Positions 8,745-17,817 of a stretch of DNA of 42,321 nucleotides are shown in pieces (the first letter of the stretch is position 1; the number at the start of each line of letters is the position of its first letter). Made by a program: the position numbers and the translations under genes. Location: assembly GCA_029247205.1 (NCBI GenBank), contig JAQWLT010000069.1, positions 1 through 42,321 on the forward strand, read 5' to 3'. Below the pieces are notes generated by a model. It had not been told where the DNA came from and made no database searches. It worked only from the letters and a program-made list of their open reading frames with translations. The stretch is from Phycisphaerales bacterium (GTDB taxonomy: Bacteria > Planctomycetota > Phycisphaerae > Phycisphaerales > SM1A02).

Positions 8745-10670
8745 CTAGCCGAAGTTCGACAGCAGCAATAGCAGGTCATCAACACCTACAGAGTCGTTCC
8801 CATCGAGATCGCCCGAACACCCGATACAACTGCCCCACTGTGAGAGCAGAATCAGCAGGTCATCGACTGCAACCTCGCCATCCTCATTGATGTCGCCAGG
8901 AATGCCCTTCGTTGGTTCTAGATCGAGCGTTGTCGAATCCATGATGACCGGTGGAGACATGCCACGGGCCACATAAGCGTCCCACGCAATCTGTCCCTTG
9001 TCATCGGTGACATTGGCATCACGGAGAAACTCCATCATCTCTCGTGTTGTCGTCTGGAAGTAGAGCGTCACAACTGCTTGCGTTGCTCCATCTGGAATGA
9101 CAAAGGCTGCGTCAGACCAGTGCTGACCATCCACATAGATTTCGCCAACCGAATTTGCGTGGATAGCATCAAAGGCGGCATTGGTGAAGCCGACTGGTGG
9201 AATACGGTTGTCCTTGATGATCTCGTCGCACAAGACCAGATGGAATGACTCGCCCTCCGCAATGCCAGTCGCATCAGCAATGGTCTGCGACACGCCAAGT
9301 TTAGCTTCCCATACCTGCGTGCTTGATTCATCAAGCGATGCGTTCTGCCAGTTATAGCTTCCCAATTCCTCAACGGTGATTCCGGCGGAGTCAAGGAACT
9401 GCACATTCAGCCACATACGCCGTCCCTCCGGCATGCCCGTGGGCAACTTGTGGCCAGACCAATTCGTGACGCGAATATCAAGTTGATCGTTGTCCTGCAC
9501 AACATCCATATCGCTCGCTGCTGCAAGCATGTCTACGGTCCGTTGCATGGACATATTGACGACATCGTCAGTCAACCCTGTGTAGATCGGGTCCCAGAGA
9601 TCATGCACAGCACCGATCACCCACGTGTTGCCGCCGGCAAATCCGTGAACGTCAATATCATCGCGAGCTCCAATATCAGGGAGATACCAGAAGGAGCAAT
9701 TCGCCCCGTGAGTCTTGGGCATATGGCAATCTTGGCACGACTTCATCACACCATCGGGGTGTCCGTCGCCACCAAATCGACCATCTGGGAATGCAACGCC
9801 CGTAGTGGCGTACTCGCTATTGGCCCACTCGCTATAGGTTCGCTGCTCTGGAAACATGTGATATGTGTTCTGATCCGGGTGCGCTTCATCAACTGCATTG
9901 AACTCGTACTTTTCAGTTGACTCATTCCAGGTGAACACCGGATTGCCCAGATCATGGCACGGTGCGCAGGTGCTTGATTCCGAATGGTGCGGGGAATGCC
10001 AAATCTGCGCCGCGCCATGCATATTGACGCTGATATCGTCAAGCGGTCCGCGTCGGTCATCGATCGGATCAAAGATGAAACGGCCATTGCCCGGGCTGGC
10101 TGGATCGGGGTACGTCCCAGCATCAACGAGCGATTGCAAAATGTCTTCGTCCTGCGCAGGATTCTCAGCAGAGAAAACGGGGTCGACCATGCGGTGACAA
10201 AACCCACATGCCACACCATCGGTGTCATCTGGATCCCATAAGTCATCAACATTGCCACTCGTGCTGCGGCCAGAACCCCACCCCATTGGTGCATGGCAAC
10301 GAATGCAATACTCCCCTGCACCCGCAGCATCTTGGTTCGCAATGGTTACAGCTGCCTGCCACACCGGGTCGCGAGCAGACTGGGCCATCATGCTGCCAGC
10401 CCACGTGATGTAGGGCGACGTAATCACATCAGGGTTGTCGTCGTCGTCGAACTTATGGCAGCCAGCGCAGGTCAGCGATGATGCCTCAAAGGCCTGAAAG
10501 CCGTCAGGCAATGGTTGTGTCCCTGGCTGAAAGAAATCCTCGGCGGTGGTTGGAAGCTGCGTCTGCTCGGCGAGGGCGACCGTCAGCCCTCCAACGAGGA
10601 CAAAAAGCGACCCCAGCGTGGCAAATCGTGCTTTTGTGGCTTTCGGGACCATTCTGTTCGGACGCTCCAT
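8745..10670 (-). CDS. Secreted pentaheme c-type cytochrome with C-terminal dockerin-like repeats
   Basis: A roughly 641-residue exported protein with five CxxCH heme sites: CAGCH, CIRCH, CGFCH, CAPCH and CQDCH. The segment NWSGHKLPTGMPEGRRMW is a motif I associate with multiheme cytochromes of the cytochrome c554-like type. An N-terminal hydrophobic segment (LGSLFVLVGGLTVALA) is a signal peptide or anchor. The C-terminus has two calcium-binding dockerin-type repeats, GDINEDGEVAVDDLLILLS and GDLDGNDSVGVDDLLLLLS, separated by a CxxC. ATG 10670 is chosen; an upstream ATG at 10688 and TTG at 10703 are possible. Its role is inferred to be periplasmic or surface electron transfer. The dockerin probably serves attachment or folding, since no cohesin is present here. 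It is the first gene of a minus-strand run with pyrB and GH15. Confidence 0.88.
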   Translation of the reverse strand: MERPNRMVPKATKARFATLGSLFVLVGGLTVALAEQTQLPTTAEDFFQPGTQPLPDGFQAFEASSLTCAGCHKFDDDDNPDVITSPYITWAGSMMAQSARDPVWQAAVTIANQDAAGAGEYCIRCHAPMGWGSGRSTSGNVDDLWDPDDTDGVACGFCHRMVDPVFSAENPAQDEDILQSLVDAGTYPDPASPGNGRFIFDPIDDRRGPLDDISVNMHGAAQIWHSPHHSESSTCAPCHDLGNPVFTWNESTEKYEFNAVDEAHPDQNTYHMFPEQRTYSEWANSEYATTGVAFPDGRFGGDGHPDGVMKSCQDCHMPKTHGANCSFWYLPDIGARDDIDVHGFAGGNTWVIGAVHDLWDPIYTGLTDDVVNMSMQRTVDMLAAASDMDVVQDNDQLDIRVTNWSGHKLPTGMPEGRRMWLNVQFLDSAGITVEELGSYNWQNASLDESSTQVWEAKLGVSQTIADATGIAEGESFHLVLCDEIIKDNRIPPVGFTNAAFDAIHANSVGEIYVDGQHWSDAAFVIPDGATQAVVTLYFQTTTREMMEFLRDANVTDDKGQIAWDAYVARGMSPPVIMDSTTLDLEPTKGIPGDINEDGEVAVDDLLILLSQWGSCIGCSGDLDGNDSVGVDDLLLLLSNFG

Positions 10671-10786
10671 CTCTTCGATTCCACACATACACGTCACACA
10701 CAAGTGATCACTAACGGTACTTCGCTTTATATCAAGGTCAATACCAGACCCACGAATCTACCCTCATATGGATAGACTCGGCCCGA

Positions 10787-11470
10787 ATGACCATTCGCTC
10801 CACTCTGTTCAGCGGTTTCATCTGGCTTCTGGCTACATGCCTGACTGGTGGCTGCACGGCTCATCGTGGGCCTGAAGTCGTTCAGATCGCCCCTGGCCAG
10901 TACCAGGAGGCCTTTTCGACAGCTGTGGCACTCGTCAGGGCAAAGGGATGGGAACCAGAAATTATGGACCGCCGCAGCGGTGTCATCGAAACTGGGCCCT
11001 TTCAGACTGGCTCACTCTTCGAGCCTTGGCACCTCAATACAGAAGATATGCCAACAATCGTGGAAAACACGCTTTCAACGACGAGAACGAAGGTTCGTAT
11101 TGAATTTCGGCCAGCCAACCAGTCACGGCTAGCTCAAAGCGGTCGGACTGAAATCGATCGGCCTGACTTTATTGGCGTGGAAGACATGCCCGATCTCACA
11201 GGCACGACCACGCCCCTAGACTTGCGGGCGTGGGTATTTATCGAGCATGGGCATCGGCCCAACATCATGCGAAGCACCTGGAACCCCAGCCTCAAGTCCA
11301 CTCCAAAGCGGACGGGATACGATCCCACCTGGGAAAAACCACCCTCAGGGACCTTCTGGATCCCAACCAGTCGCGACCGATCGGCTGAACGCAAGCTACT
11401 CGGCAATATTGAGCAGGCCTTGCAGACCAATCAGCACATCCAAAGTGAACCCACGCAGCCAGGTAGCTGA
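10787..11470 (+). CDS. Predicted lipoprotein of unknown function
   Basis: 227 residues beginning with a signal sequence and lipobox (LATCLTGGC), so it should be lipidated at Cys23 and membrane-anchored facing the periplasm. The mature part contains an alpha/beta segment with RRSGVIETGPF and later KVRIEFRP, which recalls small planctomycete lipoproteins that act in envelope processes, but I cannot name a family. ATG 10787 begins the signal peptide directly. It diverges from the cytochrome gene with about 115 bases between starts. The subtilase-like gene follows after 79 bases on the same strand, so co-transcription is possible. Confidence 0.75.
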   Translation: MTIRSTLFSGFIWLLATCLTGGCTAHRGPEVVQIAPGQYQEAFSTAVALVRAKGWEPEIMDRRSGVIETGPFQTGSLFEPWHLNTEDMPTIVENTLSTTRTKVRIEFRPANQSRLAQSGRTEIDRPDFIGVEDMPDLTGTTTPLDLRAWVFIEHGHRPNIMRSTWNPSLKSTPKRTGYDPTWEKPPSGTFWIPTSRDRSAERKLLGNIEQALQTNQHIQSEPTQPGS

Positions 11471-11549
11471 TACTCGTGTGTCGACGCTTGCTCATAAGCG
11501 ATCCAGTGGTAGGGTTGAGTACGCCCGAATTGAGAAAGAGGAGCGCCCC

Positions 11550-13094
11550 ATGCGTTGGTGTCTGGCCGTCATTTTGACTGCACTCTGCACATCAAGCACA
11601 TTCGCGGACTACCGAGCTTGGATCGGCTGGGATGATCTTGTGGCCCGAGTTGGTGCCGAGCAAGTGCCAACCGGTGACAACGTCATCGTCGGTCAAGTTG
11701 AAGTCGCCACAAGCAATGGGGCCTACATTCCCGACACCTCAAATGCCGAATTCGACGGCAAGTACATCGTCCGCCGGTCGGGCGGACCAACCACATCATC
11801 TTCGCACGCGACCAGTGTCGGCAAACGGTTCTACGGTCTCGATGGCAGCATCGCGCCGGGCATCTGGTTTATCAATTGCTTTGAGGTCAATAGTTGGGTG
11901 CAGAGCGGCTATCTCAATGTCGGTCAAGGCGCAGGTAGCCCCCCTGAAGATGCAGTGGGCGCACAAAAAATCTGGAACCACTCTTGGGTCGGTACGTTTG
12001 GCGACACGAACAATGACCACGATGCGCTGCGCCGAACTGACTGGGTGATTGAGCGAGACGATGTTGTGTTTGCCGTCGGCGTCAACAATGGCGACGAGGG
12101 CCAAGCGCTCCTCTCCTACGGCTACAACACAATTGCGGTTGGTCGCCGCGACGGCGCTCATGCCTTTGGCGATGTGCCAGAGCCTTATGAAGGCGCCGGC
12201 CGAATGCTGCCTCATATCACTGGACCGCTCTACACGACCAGTGATTCCACGCCCGTGGTCGCAGCGGCCATCGCCATGCTTGTTGAGATGGTCCGCACAG
12301 ACGACAATCTTCCTGAAGATGCCGAACAGCCCGAGGTTCTGAAGTCAATACTCTTGGCGGCCGCCACGCACCAAGGCGTCGAGGGCGGTGACTGGACCAA
12401 CAACTCACCAGAAAGTGGACCAGAACGAGGCCGCACGATGCGGCCGCTTGACGACATCGTCGGCGCAGGCCACCTACAAGTCGATCGCGCTCATGAAGTC
12501 ATGTCCGGTGGTCGCACCGTTCCCGCATCCACAGTGGACGACGCGCCAAGTGCCTCGCAACACGGCTGGTCCTTCGAGCCAGTAAGTGGTGGCCAAGCAC
12601 AGTGGTGGAAGTTTTCACTGCCAGAGGGCGTTGACACACTCTCGGTGGTCGCTACATGGAATCGTGACGTGCCCTCTAGTTTCAGCGCAGGATTTGTTGC
12701 TGATATTGATCTCGAACTCTTCCTGTGGGTTGACGGAGATGCAGTCCCTTTGATTGGTGATGAACTCGCATTTGGCTCTGGGAATGTCGCCAGCACAAGC
12801 GAGGTCGACAATATCGAGCACTTGTGGATTCGTGATCTCGCGGCCGGCACCTATGTGCTTCGCGCGGCACATGTGGATGGTGGGAACGGCGCTACCTCCG
12901 TCGCCACATCCTGGTGGACCAGTGGTGAACTTGGCGGATTGATTGGCGACGTCAATGGCGATGGTTTCATCGACATCGATGATCTACTTCTCATGCTCTC
13001 ACAATGGGGCCAGTGCAGCGGATGCGCTGGCGATCTTGATGACAACAACGTAGTCGATGTTGACGATTTACTCTTGCTCCTGTCACTCCTCTGA
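11550..13094 (+). CDS. Subtilisin-fold (S8-like) secreted protein with Glu in place of Asp, dockerin tail
   Basis: 514 residues with a signal peptide ending near STFAD. The S8 fold can be followed through its landmarks: the strand GQVEVA where subtilases have VxDTG, giving Glu51 at the Asp position; SHATSVG with His86 for HGTHVAG; VGVNNGD with Asn179 as the oxyanion residue; YGYNTIAVGRRDG; and TTSDSTPVVAAA with Ser231 for GTSxAxP. A beta-rich domain (about residues 325-455) follows, then two dockerin-type repeats, GDVNGDGFIDIDDLLLMLS and GDLDDNNVVDVDDLLLLLS, separated by CSGC. ATG 11550 has GAGGAG six bases upstream. The stop overlaps the start of its paralogue as TGATG. It could be an active protease with a Glu-His-Ser triad or a non-catalytic relative. 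Confidence 0.82.
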   Translation: MRWCLAVILTALCTSSTFADYRAWIGWDDLVARVGAEQVPTGDNVIVGQVEVATSNGAYIPDTSNAEFDGKYIVRRSGGPTTSSSHATSVGKRFYGLDGSIAPGIWFINCFEVNSWVQSGYLNVGQGAGSPPEDAVGAQKIWNHSWVGTFGDTNNDHDALRRTDWVIERDDVVFAVGVNNGDEGQALLSYGYNTIAVGRRDGAHAFGDVPEPYEGAGRMLPHITGPLYTTSDSTPVVAAAIAMLVEMVRTDDNLPEDAEQPEVLKSILLAAATHQGVEGGDWTNNSPESGPERGRTMRPLDDIVGAGHLQVDRAHEVMSGGRTVPASTVDDAPSASQHGWSFEPVSGGQAQWWKFSLPEGVDTLSVVATWNRDVPSSFSAGFVADIDLELFLWVDGDAVPLIGDELAFGSGNVASTSEVDNIEHLWIRDLAAGTYVLRAAHVDGGNGATSVATSWWTSGELGGLIGDVNGDGFIDIDDLLLMLSQWGQCSGCAGDLDDNNVVDVDDLLLLLSLL

Positions 13095-14668
13095 TGAAAT
13101 CACTCCTTGCCATTTCATTGATTGCCTCTATCGCAACAACCACGCAAGCCGACTACCTGCTTTGGTGTCACTGGCACGATCTGGAGGCTCGGCTTGGCGA
13201 GGAGAATATGCCTGACGGTGACGGCGTCTTTGCCGCGATGGTTGAAGTGGCAGACGGCAACGGAAACTATGCACTCGATGCGTGCACACCATTCGGCTGC
13301 GACCCCGAGTTTGACGGGCCGATTATTACCCACAAATCGGGTGTAAGCCTAGTCTCAACTCATGCTGCATTTGTCGGCCGCCGATTTCTTGGAAGAGAAA
13401 GTGGCATGGCTCCGAATCTCAAACAGATTCAGGCATATGAGAGCAGCGGTTGGGTGAATGACGACTGCCTGAAAACAGGGCAGCCTGGACAGATGCCCAA
13501 CATCTCTGGAGCTGTCAAGGTGTGGAATCATTCTTGGGTCGGAGACACTGGGTCAGGCACGCAGAATAACGAGGCGACCCGCCGCCTCGACTGGATTGTT
13601 GCGCACCACACGACCGATCCGGTTATGTGCGTTGGGCTCAATAACGGAACCGTTGCCTCGCCCCTACTCGCAAGTGCATTTAATGTCATCACCGTTGGAC
13701 GCCGTGACGGCGACCATGCATGGGGCACTGTGGCATCACCCGCGGATGGCCCGGGTCGTATGCGCCCAGATATTGTCGGACCGCAATTCACAACCAGTCT
13801 CGCTGTGGCAACTCTTTCTGCGTCTTCAGCAATGCTTGTTGATGTCGCACGCGGCGACGAGAGTCTGCCTGCTGCCGCTGAAGCGTCTGAAGTCATTAAG
13901 GCTGTCTTGATGGCTGGTGCTGATCACACTGGACCCATCGATGGCACCGATGATCAATGGAGCAATGAGGCGCCCCAAACTGGCCCCGCTCGTGGCCAAA
14001 CGCAAAGTCCACTTGATCCGGTCGTTGGCGCGGGACATCTGGATATCGAACGTGCTTATCTCATCCTGACCGGCGGCCAGCAATCTGGTGCAGCAGATAA
14101 TAATCCGCCCGGCGACGCCTCCTCTGCAGGATGGTCCCTTGAGTCCATCGCTGGTGGTGCCACCATGCAGTGGAGATTCCGCTCGCTTGGCTACAGCGAC
14201 GAATTCTCCATCCTTGCCACTTGGCACCGAATGATTGAATCAGATTTCTCGGGTGGCTCGCTGACTAACTTTGATCTGTCACTTCTGCGAATGTCCGATG
14301 GGGCGGCCGCGCATATTGATGGCGATGAAGGCATCGGCGTGTTTGATGCGGGCAATGTCATCAGCGATAGTGTTGTCGACAATGTCGAGCACATCTATGT
14401 CACAGGCCTGCAACCCGGCCACTACGTGCTCTCACTCAATCGGCGAGATGCTGATGCCACGCCGGTCGACGTCGCCATCGCTTGGTGGACGGATGGCAGA
14501 GTGATGAATGCCGATATTGATAACAGTGGCGAGGTCAGTATTGGTGACCTCCTGTCAATGTTTGAGGTGTGGGGAACCTGTGGTGAGGGATGTGCTGCTG
14601 ATGTGGATGGAAACGGCCTGCTTGACCTTGAAGACCTCCTCGCACTGATTGAACGCTGGGGAACGTAG
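13094..14668 (+). CDS. Second subtilisin-fold protein with Glu variant and dockerin tail (tandem paralogue)
   Basis: 524 residues, signal peptide ending near TTQAD. It is clearly a paralogue of the preceding gene: both begin their mature part with D-Y and W-D-L elements and share KVWNHSWVG-, VGxNNG- and VGRRDG-type segments. The equivalent active-site positions are Glu51 (MVEVAD), His90 (STHAAFVG), Asn183 (VGLNNG) and Ser235 (TTSLAVATL). The Pro that normally follows the catalytic Ser is missing. The C-terminus carries two dockerin-type repeats, ADIDNSGEVSIGDLLSMFE and ADVDGNGLLDLEDLLALIE, with cysteines between them. It starts within the stop of the upstream gene (TGATG), so the two are translationally coupled and probably made in fixed proportion. 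An extra Cys pair (Cys64/Cys69) lies between the Glu and His positions. Confidence 0.82.
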   Translation: MKSLLAISLIASIATTTQADYLLWCHWHDLEARLGEENMPDGDGVFAAMVEVADGNGNYALDACTPFGCDPEFDGPIITHKSGVSLVSTHAAFVGRRFLGRESGMAPNLKQIQAYESSGWVNDDCLKTGQPGQMPNISGAVKVWNHSWVGDTGSGTQNNEATRRLDWIVAHHTTDPVMCVGLNNGTVASPLLASAFNVITVGRRDGDHAWGTVASPADGPGRMRPDIVGPQFTTSLAVATLSASSAMLVDVARGDESLPAAAEASEVIKAVLMAGADHTGPIDGTDDQWSNEAPQTGPARGQTQSPLDPVVGAGHLDIERAYLILTGGQQSGAADNNPPGDASSAGWSLESIAGGATMQWRFRSLGYSDEFSILATWHRMIESDFSGGSLTNFDLSLLRMSDGAAAHIDGDEGIGVFDAGNVISDSVVDNVEHIYVTGLQPGHYVLSLNRRDADATPVDVAIAWWTDGRVMNADIDNSGEVSIGDLLSMFEVWGTCGEGCAADVDGNGLLDLEDLLALIERWGT

Positions 14669-14719
14669 AGAGCCGCCTACGAAGGCGGACTTGTGTGTCA
14701 CTGCACTACCATTCCCGCC

Positions 14720-16447
14720 ATGCGTCGAGCCCGCCTTGGATCATATCTACTGCTTGCACTGATCTTGGCAGGCTTTGCGGTCTTCCTGATCTACCCGATC
14801 TGGTTGACGGTCGCTATTGGATTCGAGGGGAAGGATGGCGGTTTCACGCTGCATCACGTGCTCGAAGTGCTGCGTGACCCGTCGACACGCATTGGACTGC
14901 TCAACGCACTGGGAATTGCAGTTTGCACAACCGTGGCCTCTATTGCCATTTCGATCCCACTCGCAATTGTGTCGGTCAAGTGCAACTTCCCCGGCAAATC
15001 CATCTTCAATGCAGTCATTCTGGTTCCGCTCATCTTGCCGCCCTTTGTAGGCGCCATTGGACTGCACCACTTACTTGGTCGACACGGCGCCATCAGTGAA
15101 TTGCTCATTGAGGCAGGCTTGATGGACCACGGCTTCGACTTCATCGGGCAAGGTGGATTCTGGGCCATCATCCTGATCGAAGCGCTGCACCTGTATCCCA
15201 TTATCTACCTCAACGCCGCGGCGGCACTGGCGAATCTTGATCCCGCGCTTGAGGAAGCAGCCGCAGGACTTGGCGCCTCTCCGTGGCGACGCTTCAGGCA
15301 GATCGTGCTTCCGCTTATTCGACCGGGACTCTTTGCTGGTGGAACAATCGTGTTTATCTGGTCCTTCACAGAACTCGGCACGCCGTTGATGTTCGACTAC
15401 CAGCAAGTCACGCCTGTGCAAATCTTCAATGGCATCAAGGAGATGGAGGGGTCGACACAGCCATACGCGCTCACTGCTGTGCTGCTCATTGTTGCTTCGG
15501 CAACCTATCTCATTGGCAAAGTATTTCTTGGCGGACGAGCAAGCACGATGTACGCCAAGGCTTCGATTCGATCAGTTCCGAAGAAACTCGGTCCCATCGC
15601 AAGTACCGCGGCTATCGCGATGTTTTCCGTCGTCACCATTGCCGCCATGCTCCCGCACATCAGCGTGGTCCTGTCATCACTGGCAGTGGAAGGTTCGTGG
15701 TATGACAGCGTGCTCCCCACGATGTGGACCACACACAACTACGACACCGCTCTCTCACACACTCTGGCGAATGGTTCGATTCGCAACAGTCTGCTGTACT
15801 CATCCCTTGCAGTTGGCGCCGATCTCATCATCGGTTTAGCAATCGGATACCTCATCGTGCGAGTGAAAGTTCGGGGGCGCGGCCTCGTTGATGCTCTTGC
15901 CATGTTGCCTCTGGCCGTCCCCGGCCTAGTCATGGCATTTGGCTACGTGGCGATGACACTTCGATGGCCATTTGGCAAGGGCGATCCGCTCGAGGGCTTT
16001 GTATCGGTTGTTGGTGCTGACCCGAGCCCTGTGCTGCTCTTAGTCGTGGCCTACGCCGTTCGGCGGCTGCCATACGTCGTCCGCGCCACCGTGGCTGGCT
16101 TGGAGCAAACCAGCGGCGAACTCGAGGAGGCAGCGCTGAATATGGGCGCATCCCGCGTTCGGGCGATCAGAACAATTGTGGTACCGCTCATCACTGCCAA
16201 CTTGGTCGCAGGCGGTCTGCTGGCCTTCTCCTTTGCCATGCTTGAGGTCAGCGACTCGCTCATTCTGGCCCAGAGAGAGTCCGACTACCCAATCACCAAA
16301 GCCATCTATGTCTTGTTCGAGCGGCTTGGCGATGGGCCTGGAATTGCCAGTGCCATGGGCGTCTGGGCAATGGCGTTGCTGGCCGTCACCCTGGTTGGAG
16401 CCTCGGTCCTGATGGGACGCAAGATGGGCGCGATCTTCCGGGTGTAG
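14720..16447 (+). CDS. ABC transporter permease, fused two-domain (iron/thiamine type)
   Basis: Inner-membrane permease of 575 residues with two repeated BPD_transp_1 (MetI-like) units, each with about six helices. Each unit ends in an EAA loop that contacts the ATPase: EEAAAGLGASPWRRFRQIVLP and EEAALNMGASRVRAIRTIVVP. Fusion of two permease units is typical of ferric-iron (FbpB/SfuB) and thiamine (ThiP) importers. ATG 14720 is used, without a clear ribosome site; a GTG at 14693 nearer a GGCGG run is possible. Neither the ATPase nor the substrate-binding protein is in the window, so the substrate cannot be read from context. It lies between the subtilase pair and nuoD, 67 bases before the latter. 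Confidence 0.88.
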   Translation: MRRARLGSYLLLALILAGFAVFLIYPIWLTVAIGFEGKDGGFTLHHVLEVLRDPSTRIGLLNALGIAVCTTVASIAISIPLAIVSVKCNFPGKSIFNAVILVPLILPPFVGAIGLHHLLGRHGAISELLIEAGLMDHGFDFIGQGGFWAIILIEALHLYPIIYLNAAAALANLDPALEEAAAGLGASPWRRFRQIVLPLIRPGLFAGGTIVFIWSFTELGTPLMFDYQQVTPVQIFNGIKEMEGSTQPYALTAVLLIVASATYLIGKVFLGGRASTMYAKASIRSVPKKLGPIASTAAIAMFSVVTIAAMLPHISVVLSSLAVEGSWYDSVLPTMWTTHNYDTALSHTLANGSIRNSLLYSSLAVGADLIIGLAIGYLIVRVKVRGRGLVDALAMLPLAVPGLVMAFGYVAMTLRWPFGKGDPLEGFVSVVGADPSPVLLLVVAYAVRRLPYVVRATVAGLEQTSGELEEAALNMGASRVRAIRTIVVPLITANLVAGGLLAFSFAMLEVSDSLILAQRESDYPITKAIYVLFERLGDGPGIASAMGVWAMALLAVTLVGASVLMGRKMGAIFRV

Positions 16448-16514
16448 CAATCGAAGGTGCGGGCTCCTCCTCTATACTGCCCCGTTCTGATCCTGCCTCC
16501 CCTGGGAACCATTT

Positions 16515-17804
16515 ATGCCCTACACCCTCACGCCAGCACAACCTTGGGACGTCGACGTCGATGATGTCGACTATCTCGCAGATCGTCGCGAGGCCGGTGA
16601 TCGGTGGGTCCTGAACTTTGGTCCTCAGCACCCCGCTACGCACACCACGCTACGGGTTGTCATGGAACTCGATGGCGAACGGGTTGTCAGGGCTACCCCA
16701 CACATCGGCTATCTGCATAGCGGTTTCGAGAAGCTTGGTGAGCACCACACCTATAACCAGTGGGTCTGCACCGCAAGCCGAATGGACTACGTCGCTCCGA
16801 TTTGCAACGACATCATTTGGCATGACGCAGTCGAAAAACTCTTCGACATCGAACTCACGCCTCGATGCAAGGTGCTGCGAACCATTCTGATGGAGCTCGG
16901 GCGGATTCAAGGACACCTGCTTTGTGTCGGCGCGGCCGCACTTGACCTTGGTGCTTTCACTGGCTTCCTCTATGGATTTAACGAGCGTGAGTTCATCTAC
17001 GACATCATAGATTTCCTCACAGGCCAACGCTTTCACCCCGACTACACACGGGTCGGCGGCGTTGCCTGGGACATCCCAGACGAAGACATCTTTCGCAAGA
17101 TGATTCACAGCTTCCTCGATGAGCGACTTCCGAAAGCAATCAAGGACATTGAGACCCTGCTCAACCGCAATCGCATCTTTATTGATCGCGTCAAGGGCGT
17201 GGGCATCTTGACTGCCGAAGAAGCGACCGCTTGGTCCCTCACCGGACCGCTTGCAAGGGCTTCGGGCGTGGCGAGAGATCTGCGCAAGGACTCACCGAAC
17301 CTGTGCTACGCCGACAACTGGGATGGGGAGGGCGCAGAGGCTGTCGAGTTTGATGTGCCGATCGCGCGCGACGGCGACTGCTTCTGCCGCTACCTCGTTC
17401 GACTTGAGGAACTCAAGCAGTCGGCAAATATCATTCGTCAACTGATCGACTGCATCCCAGGTGGACCAATCAATGTCAGCCCTGATGGCAAGGCTGTGCT
17501 GCCCGAGAAGGGCGATGTGTATGGATCAATTGAAGCCACCATTCAGCACTTTGAATTGATCATGGACAACCGTGGCTTCAAGGCTCCGGTTGGTGAATTG
17601 TATTCAGCCATGGAATCGCCCAATGGCGAGTACGGTTTCTTCATTGTTGCCGATGGTGGGCGCACACCGTGGCGGGTCTCCGTTCGTCCACCGTCATTGA
17701 TGAACTACCAAAGTTTCGCGCGACAACTTGAGGGGCACCAGCTCGCCGATTTCGTGGCGATTCTTGGTTCAATCAATGTCATCGCCGCAGAGTTGGACCG
17801 CTAG
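16515..17804 (+). CDS. nuoD: NADH-quinone oxidoreductase subunit D (NuoD, 49 kDa)
   Basis: Core peripheral-arm subunit of complex I that forms the quinone site with NuoB. The 429 residues contain NFGPQHPATH near the N-terminus with the conserved quinone-contacting His region, PHIGYLHSGFEKLGEH, MELGRIQGHL, the central WSLTGPLARASGV, and the C-terminal VRPPSLMNYQ motif shared with [NiFe] hydrogenase large subunits. Length is normal. ATG 16515 is preceded by GGGAA about nine bases away. A TATACT hexamer at about 16473-16478 could be a -10 element serving nuoD. It is followed by nuoE, a 72-aa gene and nuoF in one run. NuoC is not fused to it. Confidence 0.96.
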   Translation: MPYTLTPAQPWDVDVDDVDYLADRREAGDRWVLNFGPQHPATHTTLRVVMELDGERVVRATPHIGYLHSGFEKLGEHHTYNQWVCTASRMDYVAPICNDIIWHDAVEKLFDIELTPRCKVLRTILMELGRIQGHLLCVGAAALDLGAFTGFLYGFNEREFIYDIIDFLTGQRFHPDYTRVGGVAWDIPDEDIFRKMIHSFLDERLPKAIKDIETLLNRNRIFIDRVKGVGILTAEEATAWSLTGPLARASGVARDLRKDSPNLCYADNWDGEGAEAVEFDVPIARDGDCFCRYLVRLEELKQSANIIRQLIDCIPGGPINVSPDGKAVLPEKGDVYGSIEATIQHFELIMDNRGFKAPVGELYSAMESPNGEYGFFIVADGGRTPWRVSVRPPSLMNYQSFARQLEGHQLADFVAILGSINVIAAELDR

Positions 17805-17817
17805 GAAGTACATACCG

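Noticed and set aside
8225-8890. 221-aa plus-strand open frame
   Set aside because: Antisense to pyrB and to the dockerin tail of the cytochrome; composition is that of a shadow frame.
14669-14695. CCGCC-TACGAA-GGCGG hairpin after the second subtilase gene
   Set aside because: Five-bp stem with no U-tract; possible but too weak for a terminator call.
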